The translations under genes were made by a program, and so were the position numbers. This document shows positions 8,712 to 16,525 of a stretch of 64,000 nt of DNA, piece by piece. Numbering within the stretch: position 1 is the stretch's first letter; each line of letters opens with the position of its first letter. The DNA comes from Phytohabitans rumicis (GTDB lineage Bacteria > Actinomycetota > Actinomycetes > Mycobacteriales > Micromonosporaceae): positions 620,001 through 684,000 of the forward strand of contig NZ_BLPG01000002.1 of assembly GCF_011764445.1 (NCBI RefSeq), in the 5' to 3' direction. The notes under the pieces are model-generated. The model did no database searches. It was not told the DNA's origin and saw nothing but the letters and a program-made list of their open reading frames with translations.

Positions 8712-9653
8712 GCCCCGCACCCGTCTCCGGCGCTCCCCGGATGCTGCTCATCCTGAGCGAGAACTGGACCATGACCGACGGGCGGGACCTGCCCCGCCTG
8801 GTCCGCTGGGCCCGCGAGGCCGAAGACGCCGGCTTCGACGCCGTCATGCTCAGCGAGCACATCGTGCTCGGCCCCGACGCCGGCGCGCACGGCCTCATGC
8901 CCAACCCCGCGAGTACGCCCTGCCCGGCAACCAGGACCCGCGCACACCCTGGCCCAGTTCGCTGCTGTTGCTGTCCGCGATCGCCGCCGCCACCCAGCGG
9001 GTACGCCTCGTCGCCGGCGCCGTCCTCGCCCCGCTGCGCCACCCGCTGCACCTGGCCAAGGACCTGGCCACCCTCGACCTGCTCGCCCAGGGACGGCTGG
9101 TCGTGCTGCCCAGCGTGAGCTGGAGCCGCGACGAGTACGCCGCGCTCGGCGTCCCGTTCGGCAAGCGCGGCCAACTCCTGGACGAGCACCTGGAGATCTG
9201 GCGGGCGGCCTGGTGCGACTCCCCGCCGCGTACGACGGCGCCCACTACCGGTTCGCCGACGTCTACTGCGAACCCAAGCCGTACCGGCCGGACGGCCCAC
9301 CGCTGTGGTTCGGCGGGGCGGCCATGCACGACAAGCTGCTGTCCCGACTCGTCCGGTACGGCCAGGGCTTCAACCCCCTCGGCCGGCCCAGCCCGGACGA
9401 CCTGCGCCGGCTGGCCGACGGCATGGCCGAAGCCGGCCGGGACGTACGCGAGCTGGAACTGGTGGGCGGCACCCGCGCGGTCTTCCCCGACGACCACTCC
9501 TGCGCCGACCTCGCCCAGGCGCTCGACACCATCCCCGCGCAACAGGCCGACGGCTTCACCACGTTCTGCATCAAGCCGTCCCAGTTCACCGACGACCCCG
9601 ACGCCGTCGCCACCTTCTGCGCCGAAGTAATGCGCCGCCTCGCCCGCCTATAA
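8708..9653 (+). CDS. Luciferase-like (LLM) flavin/F420 oxidoreductase, interrupted by two frameshifts
   Basis: The protein begins at GTG 8708 (or ATG 8741) with MLLILSENWTMTDGRDLPR and EDAGFDAVMLSEHIVLGPD. A C is missing in CCCC at 8905-8908 and again in CCCC at 9221-9224. Restoring both gives a 315-aa protein running through RVRLVAGAVLAPLRHP, HFRFADVY-type and GQGFNPLGRPSPDDL segments to 9653. The fold is a TIM barrel that binds FMN or F420. It is the third gene of the ligase-P450 unit (GTGA overlap), so it probably acts on the same substrate. Two breaks in runs of C suggest data error rather than decay. Confidence 0.7.
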
Positions 9654-9715
9654 CCCCCGCCCTCTTCCCGCCCGCCCCCTCTTCCCGCCCCTCCCGCCCT
9701 CCCGCCCCCCTTCCC

Positions 9716-9780
9716 CGTCGATCAAGGGCGAATGGTCGTGCTTTGATCTCCAAACCACGACCATTCGCCCTTGATCGACG
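9716..9780. repeat. 65-bp palindromic repeat, copy 1
   Basis: Perfect 25-bp arms (9716-9740 and 9756-9780; core CGATCAAGGGCGAATGGTCG) around a 15-nt loop CTTTGATCTCCAAAC. It lies between the convergent ends of the LLM and XRE genes. Related copies occur at 10.03, 18.8, 48.5 and (half) 48.85 kb. The loop is conserved too, which a plain terminator would not need. Confidence 0.85.
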
Positions 9781-9923
9781 GGAAATCCCTTGATCGACGC
9801 AGCCTGGCCCCGGGCGCGGGTGGCGGGGTGGCGCGCGGTGTCCGGCCGTGACCTGGCGTCGGGTGGGGGCGAGGTTCGGGCGCGCTGAGGGCGGGCGGGA
9901 CGGATCACCGCGCCGGGTCGGGA

Positions 9924-9990
9924 CCCGGCTCGGCGCCCGCCGCCCGGCTCGGCGCCCGCCGCCCGGCTCGGCGCCCGCCGCCCGGCTCGG
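9924..9990. repeat. 19-bp tandem repeat, about 3.5 copies
   Basis: Three perfect head-to-tail units of CCCGGCTCGGCGCCCGCCG from 9924 to 9980, plus a decayed partial fourth, in the gap between two palindromic repeats. No coding potential is claimed. Confidence 0.8.
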
Positions 9991-10030
9991 CGCGCGGCGC
10001 CCAGCGAGCGCCGATCAAGGAATTCCGCCT

Positions 10031-10089
10031 CGATCAAGGGCAAATGGTCGTGGGTTGGAGATCAAAGCACGACCATATGCCCTTGATCG
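10031..10089. repeat. Palindromic repeat, copy 2 (inverted loop)
   Basis: 22-bp arms at 10031-10052 and 10068-10089 with one mismatch. The loop GGTTGGAGATCAAAG is close to the reverse complement of the loop in copy 1, so this copy is inserted in the opposite orientation. A stray half-unit CGATCAAGGAATTCCG precedes it at 10014. Confidence 0.8.
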
Positions 10090-10133
10090 ACGGGGAAGGG
10101 GGGCGGGCGGACATCGCGGTAGCTCTGGGCCGT

Positions 10134-11045
10134 CTATTCGTCGAGGGCTCGGAGCGCCTTGTGGAGGATCTCCGGTGTGCGTGCGGGCGGTTCGGCCTCG
10201 ATGAACAGGCGTCCCACGACCGCGGCGTAGGCGTCGATGTCTTCGCGTTTTTCCAGGTAGAGGGCGCTGGTGAGATGCTCGATGTAGACGACGTCCGGCA
10301 GTTCCTCGTCGGGGAAGCGCAGGATGCTGAACGCGCCGCCGGCGGCCGCGTGCCCGCCGGCCTCGAACGGCACCACCTGGAGCCGGACGCCGGGTAGCTC
10401 GCACGCCTGCGCCAGCGCGGCTATCTGGGCACGCATCACCTGGGGCCCGCCGATGGGTCGGCGCAGCACCGCCTCGTCGATCACCGCCCACAGGCGCGGC
10501 GGGTCCGGGCGGGTCAGGAGTTGCTTGCGGGCCATCCGCAACCCGACGCGGCGGTCGATCTCTGCGGCGCCGGCGTCACCGTGCCCGAGCATGATGACGG
10601 CACGGGCGTAGCCCTCAGTCTGCAACAGCCCAGGCACGAACTGGATCTCGTAGCTGCGGATCAGGGACGGCGCCGCCTCCAGGTCCAGGTAGTACTGGAA
10701 CCGGGAGGAGAGAAGGTCACCGTACGGCTGCCACCAGCCAGGCGTGTTGGCCTCGTGCGCCAGCGCCACCAGCGCTGCCCGCTCCTCGTCGTCGACCTCG
10801 TACAGCGTGAGCAGATCGGCGATGTCGCGCTCCTTGAAGCCGACCCGGCCCAGCTCCATCCGGCTGATCTTGGATTCGGACGCACGGATGCGCCAGCCGG
10901 CGTCCTCCCGGCTGACCCCCTTGGCCTCCCGCAGCCGGCGCAGCCGCGCACCGAGCTGCATGCGCCGCACGGTGGGCCCGCCGGCGGATCCACCGTGCGG
11001 GCCTTCGGATCGGAGTCCGTCCGTGTTACGCCTTCCGTCCGACAC
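10134..11045 (-). CDS. XRE-family regulator with DUF5753
   Basis: 303 aa. A Cro/C1-type helix-turn-helix occupies residues about 29-85 (LGARLRRLREAKGVSREDAG, SESKISRMELGR). It is followed by a DUF5753 ligand-binding-like region with the typical FVPGLLQTEGYARAV motif. In actinobacteria such proteins sit with small DUF397 or methyltransferase partners and control development or secondary metabolism. The GTG start at 11045 overlaps the upstream methyltransferase by 20 bp; a shorter start near residue 26 (VRRMQL) is possible. Confidence 0.85.
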   Translation of the reverse strand: MSDGRRNTDGLRSEGPHGGSAGGPTVRRMQLGARLRRLREAKGVSREDAGWRIRASESKISRMELGRVGFKERDIADLLTLYEVDDEERAALVALAHEANTPGWWQPYGDLLSSRFQYYLDLEAAPSLIRSYEIQFVPGLLQTEGYARAVIMLGHGDAGAAEIDRRVGLRMARKQLLTRPDPPRLWAVIDEAVLRRPIGGPQVMRAQIAALAQACELPGVRLQVVPFEAGGHAAAGGAFSILRFPDEELPDVVYIEHLTSALYLEKREDIDAYAAVVGRLFIEAEPPARTPEILHKALRALDE

Positions 11046-11841
11046 CGCAGTACTGGTCGATCTCGGGAAGGTCGTCGTTGTCGAGGCCCGGCCGCCAGCG
11101 GGTCACCGAGACCACGCCGGGCTCGACCAGCTCCAGGCCGTCGAAGAACCGGGCGATCCGCTCCGGGCTGCGCAAATGGTACTGAGGGTTGGCGGACTGG
11201 TTCCAGATGCGGGCCGCCTCCACGACGCCCGGGCTGGTGTCCGTGCCGTCGTACATCGCCACGTAGCTGCCGGCCGGCAGGACGTCCATGATGCCGCGCA
11301 CAATGGACTGTGCCTCGTCGTCCTCTTTGATGTGTCCGAGGATGCCCATCAGGATCAGCGCGGTCGGCTTGGTCAGGTCGAGCGTCCGCGACGCCTCCCG
11401 CACGATCTGATCAGCGTCGCGCATGTCGGCGTCGATGTAGTCGGTGGCGCCCTCCGGCGTGCTCGTCAGCAACGCCCGCGCGTGCACCAGCACCAGGGGA
11501 TCGTTGTCGACGTACACGATGCGTGACTCTGGGGCCACGGACTGCGCGACCTCGTGCGTGTTATCGGCCGTCGGCAGCCCGGTGCCGATGTCGAGGAACT
11601 GGCGGACACCCGCCTCACCGGCCAGGTACCGCACCGCCCGGACCAGGTACGCCCGGGACAGCCGCGCGTTCTCCACGATCTGCGGAAAGGCACCGTAGAT
11701 CTGGTCGCCGACCTCCCGGTCGACCGCGAAGTTGTCCTTGCCACCCAACCAGTAGTTCCAGATCCGGGCCGTCTGCGGCACCGTGGTGTCCAGGCTGGGC
11801 GCTTGCTTACCGTCGCCCCCGGCGGCCGAACTGTCCGACAT
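11026..11841 (-). CDS. SAM-dependent methyltransferase, DUF574 family
   Basis: 271 aa starting at ATG 11841 (MSDSSAAGGDGKQAP). The DUF574 signature is clear: TARIWNYWLGGKDNFAVDRE, the SAM-binding FLDIGTGLPT, IVYVDNDPLVLVHARALL and RVEPG-like VSVTRWRP near the end. The substrate of this family is unknown. It overlaps the XRE gene by 20 bp, a common pairing in Streptomyces and Micromonosporaceae, and is probably cotranscribed with it. Confidence 0.85.
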   Translation of the reverse strand: MSDSSAAGGDGKQAPSLDTTVPQTARIWNYWLGGKDNFAVDREVGDQIYGAFPQIVENARLSRAYLVRAVRYLAGEAGVRQFLDIGTGLPTADNTHEVAQSVAPESRIVYVDNDPLVLVHARALLTSTPEGATDYIDADMRDADQIVREASRTLDLTKPTALILMGILGHIKEDDEAQSIVRGIMDVLPAGSYVAMYDGTDTSPGVVEAARIWNQSANPQYHLRSPERIARFFDGLELVEPGVVSVTRWRPGLDNDDLPEIDQYCGVGRKA

Positions 11842-12017
11842 GAGCGCGTCCTTCAACTCGATAGAAACGGTCGACTCGATCTTCACCGGAAGTCTAGCGA
11901 TCTCCAATGTAGACCCGATGGGTGAGGCACCCCACTGACCGCGACGGCACCGCGGGATACGCTCCATCCCATGCGGAAAAAGGTGCGTATGGTCGCCCGC
12001 TTCTCGCAATCGCCGTC

Positions 12018-12185
12018 GTGAGCAGCGACTTCGCGTTTTGGAAGGTCGGTGCGGGCGACGCCGGTGAGATCTACGACGGCCTGGCCGACGGTGTCACCGA
12101 CGCGCTCACGCCGCTTCAGCGGCGTGGCCGGCGAGGCGTTCCCGTAGCCGCGACGGCGCGGACGCGGGGTGGGCGCTCCGTCTGA
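12018..12185 (+). CDS. Possible small protein or remnant
   Basis: A 55-codon frame from GTG 12018 reads VSSDFAFWKVGAGDAGEIYD and GLADGVTDALTPLQ before ending in an Arg-rich low-complexity tail. The first 35 residues look protein-like in composition and the rest does not, so it may be the N-terminal remnant of a longer hypothetical protein. No function is proposed. Confidence 0.3.
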   Translation: MSSDFAFWKVGAGDAGEIYDGLADGVTDALTPLQRRGRRGVPVAATARTRGGRSV

Positions 12186-12213
12186 CTCGGGGCGCCCACC
12201 GGACCACGGACTC

Positions 12214-13680
12214 TCAGCTCAGCTCGGCGGCCAGGTCGACCGCGGCGGTCGGGGTGAGCCGGGCGCGGATCGCGCCGTACGCGCCGAAGCCGAGCACGAA
12301 CGCCGCCGGTACCGTCAGGGCGAGCACCGCGGCCAGCCCGCCGGTGCCCCCGACGAGGGTGTCGAAGTTGGCCAGCACCAGGACCAGCGCGCCGGCCATC
12401 GCCACCGCGGAGGCCAGCGGCGCGACCAGGGTGTGCCACACCCGCGCGTCCCGCTCGGGGTGGACCCGGAAGTACCGGAACGTCGCGACCGAGCTGAGCC
12501 CGTAGAGCGCGACGATGCCGACCACCGCGACGCCGGAGCCCCAGAAGAACAGGGTGGTGACCGGGTCGGCGCCGGCGAGCATGAACGGCACCATGACCAC
12601 CAGGATGGACACGGTCTGCGTCACGGAGGCCACGTGCGGCGCGCGGGTACGGTGATGCACTGTGGACAGTCGTGCCGGGAGTACGCCGTCCCGGCCCAGG
12701 GTGAAGAGGTACCGGGCGATTCCATTGTGGAACGCCAGGGCGGCGGCGAACATCGACGTGATGACGAAGACGCTCATCGCGTGCGGCGCCCACGCGCCCA
12801 GGAACGTGTCGCCGGCGCCGAAGACGTACGCGGCGGGGTCGCCGGATTCGAGCGCCGAGCCGGCCGCGCCGACGGCACCCGCGGGGCCGTGCCCGACGAT
12901 CAGCGTCCACGACGTGAAGAGGAAGAAGCCGGTGATGAGCACGACCGACAGGTACGTCGCGCGGGCCACCGACTTCTTCGGGCTGCGCGCCTCTTCGCCG
13001 TAGATGGCACTGGACTCGAAGCCGAACATCGACGCGAACCCGAAGACCAGCGCCACCCCGGGCGCGCCGCTCATCAGCGAGTCGACGGAGAACACCTGCG
13101 AGAGGCCGAGCCCTTCGCCGGCGCCGCCCTTGGCGAGGATCACCAGGCCGAGCAGGAGCATCGTGCCCCACTCCACGATCATCAGCACGGCCAGCACGCG
13201 GGCGCCGAGCTCGATGTGCAGGTAGCCGAAGACCTGCACGAGCGCGACCAGGCCGAGGGTGAGCAGCCACCAGGGCACGTGCACGCCGGTCCACGAGTCG
13301 AGCGTGGCGCTGCCCACGACGCCGAAGAAGCCGTACACCGATGCCTGGATCGCGGTGTACGACCAGACGGCGACGCCGGCGGCGCCGAGTCCGGTGCGCA
13401 GGCCGAGCCCGCGACCGACGTACGCGTACAGGGCCCCGGCGTTGGTCACCTGGCGGGACATGGCGACGTAGCCGACACAGAACAGCAGCAGGACCAGGCC
13501 GACCGCGACGTACGCGAGGGGCGCGCCGAGGCCGTTGCCGACGACCATGGCGCTGGGCACGGCGCCGGTCAGCCCGATCAGCGGGCTGGCGGCGGCGAGG
13601 ACGAGGAAGACGATCCCGGCGGCGGATATCGCGTCGCGTTTGAGACCAGCGCCTTGAGGGGCGGCTTCATGACTGGCCAT
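12214..13680 (-). CDS. APC-superfamily amino acid/amine permease
   Basis: 488-aa integral membrane protein with about 12 transmembrane segments. The APC consensus is visible in the first two helices (AAGIVFLVLAAASPLIGLTG) and in FGFESSAIYGEEARSPKKSV after helix 6. The start at 13680 has GAAGGA six bases upstream. Divergent from gabT and preceded by a regulon box at 13716, it probably imports the amine or amino acid that the island degrades, such as GABA or putrescine. Substrate cannot be read from sequence. Confidence 0.85.
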   Translation of the reverse strand: MASHEAAPQGAGLKRDAISAAGIVFLVLAAASPLIGLTGAVPSAMVVGNGLGAPLAYVAVGLVLLLFCVGYVAMSRQVTNAGALYAYVGRGLGLRTGLGAAGVAVWSYTAIQASVYGFFGVVGSATLDSWTGVHVPWWLLTLGLVALVQVFGYLHIELGARVLAVLMIVEWGTMLLLGLVILAKGGAGEGLGLSQVFSVDSLMSGAPGVALVFGFASMFGFESSAIYGEEARSPKKSVARATYLSVVLITGFFLFTSWTLIVGHGPAGAVGAAGSALESGDPAAYVFGAGDTFLGAWAPHAMSVFVITSMFAAALAFHNGIARYLFTLGRDGVLPARLSTVHHRTRAPHVASVTQTVSILVVMVPFMLAGADPVTTLFFWGSGVAVVGIVALYGLSSVATFRYFRVHPERDARVWHTLVAPLASAVAMAGALVLVLANFDTLVGGTGGLAAVLALTVPAAFVLGFGAYGAIRARLTPTAAVDLAAELS

Positions 13681-13715
13681 GACATTCCTTCGGGGGTGGG
13701 GGTGACGCTCAGAAC

Positions 13716-13808
13716 GTTTGCATCCGTACGACCTAGGTGGCCGTAACGTAACGGCGGTCACACCAACCCGTCAAGGGGCCGCTTGGCCAAACTCGTTTGG
13801 ATCCGTAC
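13716..13808. promoter_or_regulatory. Divergent promoter with two MarR-type operator boxes
   Basis: GTTTGCATCCGTAC (13716-13729) serves the permease, and GTTTGGATCCGTAC (13795-13808) ends 11 bp before the gabT start. Both match the box at 6033 almost exactly, tying uptake and GABA breakdown to the same regulator. Confidence 0.75.
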
Positions 13809-13819
13809 GATCACCTGCC

Positions 13820-15091
13820 ATGGAACCCAGCCCGCGCTCAGCCGAACTACACGCGCGCCGGATCGACGCGGTCGCCCGGGGCGTCGGCAGCGTGCTGCCC
13901 GCCTACGTCGAGAGCGCCGGCGGCGGCATCGTCGTGGACGTCGACGGCAACCGCCTGATCGACTTCGGGTCGGGGATCGCGGTCACCTCGGTCGGCAACG
14001 CCGCACCCCGCGTCGTCGAAGCCGTCCAACGACAGGTCGAACGCTTCACCCACACCTGCTTCATGGTCGCCCCCTACGAGTCGTACGTCGCCGTCTGCGA
14101 AACACTGAACGGGCTGACGCCGGGCACGTTCGACAAACGGTCGGCCCTGTTCAACTCCGGCGCCGAAGCCGTCGAGAACGCCGTCAAGGTCGCCCGGCAC
14201 GCGACCGGCCGGCCGGCTGTAGTGGTCTTCGACCACGCCTACCACGGCCGCACCAACCTCACCATGGCGCTCACCGCGAAAAACATGCCCTACAAACACC
14301 GCTTCGGCCCCTTCGCGCCGGAGATCTACCGGGTACCGATGTCGTACCCCTACCGGGACGGCGGCCTGACCGGGGGGCAGGCCGCCGCCCGCGCCCTGGA
14401 ACAGATCGACAAACAAGTCGGCGCCGACAACGTCGCCGCCGTCCTCATCGAACCCATCCAAGGCGAAGGCGGCTTCGTCGTACCCGCCGAAGGTTTTCTC
14501 CCCGCCCTAGCCGACTGGACCCGACACGCCGGCGCCGTGTTCATCGCCGACGAAATCCAAACCGGCTTCTGCCGCACCGGAACATGGTTCGCGTGCGAGC
14601 GGGAGGCGGTGGTCCCCGACCTCGTCACCACCGCCAAGGGCATCGCCGGCGGCCTGCCGCTCGCCGCCGTCACCGGCCGAGCAGAACTCATGGACGCCGT
14701 CCACGTCGGCGGCCTCGGCGGCACCTACGGCGGCAACCCCATCGCCTGCGCCGCCGCGCTGGCCACCATCGACACCATGCGCGACCTCGACCTGTGCACC
14801 GCCGCCCGCCACATCGAAGCCGCCATGCTCCCCCGCCTACACGCACTGGCCGAGCGTGACCCCCGCATCGGCGACGTACGCGGACGCGGCGCCATGCTCG
14901 CCATCGAAACGGCGGCCGCCGACCCGGCGCTCGTGTCCACGGTCGCCCGCGCCTGCCACCGCGAAGGGCTGATCGTGCTGACCGCGGGCACGTACGGCAA
15001 CGTGCTGCGCTTCCTCCCGCCGCTGGTCATCGACGACGAGACCCTCGCCCGCGGCATGGACATCCTGGAAGGGGCGTTCGCGGATGCCTGA
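13820..15091 (+). CDS. gabT: Class III aminotransferase, 4-aminobutyrate aminotransferase-like
   Basis: 423-aa PLP-dependent class III aminotransferase. Lys273 in TTAKGIAGGLPLAAV is the Schiff-base lysine, with the upstream Asp of VFIADEIQTGF pairing with the pyridine nitrogen; NSGAEAVENAVKVAR and DHAYHGRTN bind phosphate and ring. It would transfer the amino group of GABA (or a GABA-like product released by the PuuD-like enzyme) to 2-oxoglutarate. It overlaps the following dehydrogenase by 8 bp, the classical gabT-gabD coupling. Confidence 0.85.
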   Translation: MEPSPRSAELHARRIDAVARGVGSVLPAYVESAGGGIVVDVDGNRLIDFGSGIAVTSVGNAAPRVVEAVQRQVERFTHTCFMVAPYESYVAVCETLNGLTPGTFDKRSALFNSGAEAVENAVKVARHATGRPAVVVFDHAYHGRTNLTMALTAKNMPYKHRFGPFAPEIYRVPMSYPYRDGGLTGGQAAARALEQIDKQVGADNVAAVLIEPIQGEGGFVVPAEGFLPALADWTRHAGAVFIADEIQTGFCRTGTWFACEREAVVPDLVTTAKGIAGGLPLAAVTGRAELMDAVHVGGLGGTYGGNPIACAAALATIDTMRDLDLCTAARHIEAAMLPRLHALAERDPRIGDVRGRGAMLAIETAAADPALVSTVARACHREGLIVLTAGTYGNVLRFLPPLVIDDETLARGMDILEGAFADA

Positions 15092-16466
15092 CGCGTTCCC
15101 GGTGCTCAACCCGTCCACCGGCGAGGTCATCACGGACGTGCCCCGCGCCGGCCGGGCCGACCTGGACCGGGCGCTCGCGGCGGCGCACGCGGCGCTGCCC
15201 GGGTGGGCCGGCGCGGCGCCCCGCGAACGCGGCGAGGTGCTGCGCCGGGCGTTCGAGCTGATGACCTCCCGGCACGCCGAGATCGCGCACCTGATCAGCC
15301 TGGAGATGGGCAAGGCCCTCCCGGACGCGCGCGCGGAGGTCACGTACGCGGCCGAGTTCTTCCGCTGGTTCGGCGAGGAGGCCGTCCGCGTCGACGGGCA
15401 GTTGCGCACGGCACCGTCCGGCGCGAACCGCATCCTGACGTTCCGCCGCCCGGTCGGCGTGGCGCTGCTGGTCACGCCGTGGAACTTCCCCGCCGCGATG
15501 GCCACCCGCAAGATCGCACCGGCGCTGGCGGCGGGCTGCCCGGTGATCCTCAAGCCGGCCGAGGACACCCCGCTGACCGCGCTGCTGCTCGCCGACCTGC
15601 TCGCCGCCGCCGGCGTACCCCCTGGTGTTGTGACGGTCCTGGCCACCGACCGGCCCGCCGAACTCGTGTCGGCCGCGCTGGCCGACCGGCGGGTGCGCAA
15701 GGTGTCGTTCACCGGCTCCACCGGCGTGGGCCGCGATCTGCTGAAGCTGGCCGCGGACCGGATCGTGAGCGCGTCGATGGAGCTCGGCGGCAACGACCCC
15801 TTCATCGTGCTCGACGACGCCGACCTCGACGCGGCCGTCGACGGCGCGCTGCTCGCCAAGATGCGCAACGGCGGCCAGGCGTGCACCGCCGCCAACCGCT
15901 TCCTGGTGCAGGACGCGGTCGCGGACGAGTTCGCGGCCCGGCTGGCCGGCGCCATGGCGGCGCTGCGCGTCGGGCCGGGCACCGACGAGCGCACCCAACT
16001 CGGCCCGATGGTCAACGCCCGCGCCGTCGACCGCATCGCGTCCACAGTGGAGCGCAGCGTCGCCGCGGGCGCGGTGCCACGCCTCGGCGGGACCCGGGCC
16101 GGCGGCCCGGGCTTCTACTACCCCGCCACAGTGCTGACCGACGTGCCGCGCGACGCACCCGCCGCGACGACCGAGATCTTCGGCCCGGTGGCACCCGTCA
16201 TCCGGGTACGCGACGAGCGCGACGCCCTGGCCGTCGCGAACGACACCGAGCTGGGGCTGGCGGCGTACGTCTACACCGGCGACCTGGCCCGCGGGCTACG
16301 GGTGGCCGAGCGGCTGGAGGTCGGGATGGTCGGGCTCAACCGTGGGCTCGTCTCCGACCCGGCGGCGCCGTTCGGCGGCGTCAAGCAGTCCGGGCTGGGC
16401 CGCGAGGGCGGCTACGAGGGCATCGACGAATACCTGGAAACGACGTACGTCGCCACCACCTGGTAG
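15084..16466 (+). CDS. gabD: NAD(P)-dependent succinate-semialdehyde dehydrogenase
   Basis: 460-aa aldehyde dehydrogenase with MELGGNDPF (general base Glu) and GGQACTAANRF (nucleophile Cys), and the terminal AAPFGGVKQSGLGREGG. Length and the ISLEMGKALPDAR segment fit the GabD group. It would convert succinate semialdehyde to succinate for the citric acid cycle. Translation is coupled to gabT. A strong hairpin follows its stop directly. Confidence 0.85.
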   Translation: MPDAFPVLNPSTGEVITDVPRAGRADLDRALAAAHAALPGWAGAAPRERGEVLRRAFELMTSRHAEIAHLISLEMGKALPDARAEVTYAAEFFRWFGEEAVRVDGQLRTAPSGANRILTFRRPVGVALLVTPWNFPAAMATRKIAPALAAGCPVILKPAEDTPLTALLLADLLAAAGVPPGVVTVLATDRPAELVSAALADRRVRKVSFTGSTGVGRDLLKLAADRIVSASMELGGNDPFIVLDDADLDAAVDGALLAKMRNGGQACTAANRFLVQDAVADEFAARLAGAMAALRVGPGTDERTQLGPMVNARAVDRIASTVERSVAAGAVPRLGGTRAGGPGFYYPATVLTDVPRDAPAATTEIFGPVAPVIRVRDERDALAVANDTELGLAAYVYTGDLARGLRVAERLEVGMVGLNRGLVSDPAAPFGGVKQSGLGREGGYEGIDEYLETTYVATTW

Positions 16467-16468
16467 CT

Positions 16469-16522
16469 GCAAGGAAGGGCACCTTGTTATCGCTTTCTGC
16501 ATAACAAGGTGCCCTTCCTTGC
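16469..16522. terminator. Strong bidirectional terminator
   Basis: Perfect 22-bp inverted repeat (16469-16490 and 16501-16522; core AAGGAAGGGCACCTTGTTAT) with a 10-nt loop, filling the gap between the convergent ends of gabD and the amidohydrolase gene. Confidence 0.9.
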
Positions 16523-16525
16523 ACT

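Noticed and set aside
12169-13746. 525-codon plus-strand frame opposite the permease
   Set aside because: Composition dominated by Arg, Gly, Glu and Ala with no hydrophobic core; the minus strand encodes an obvious 12-helix permease.
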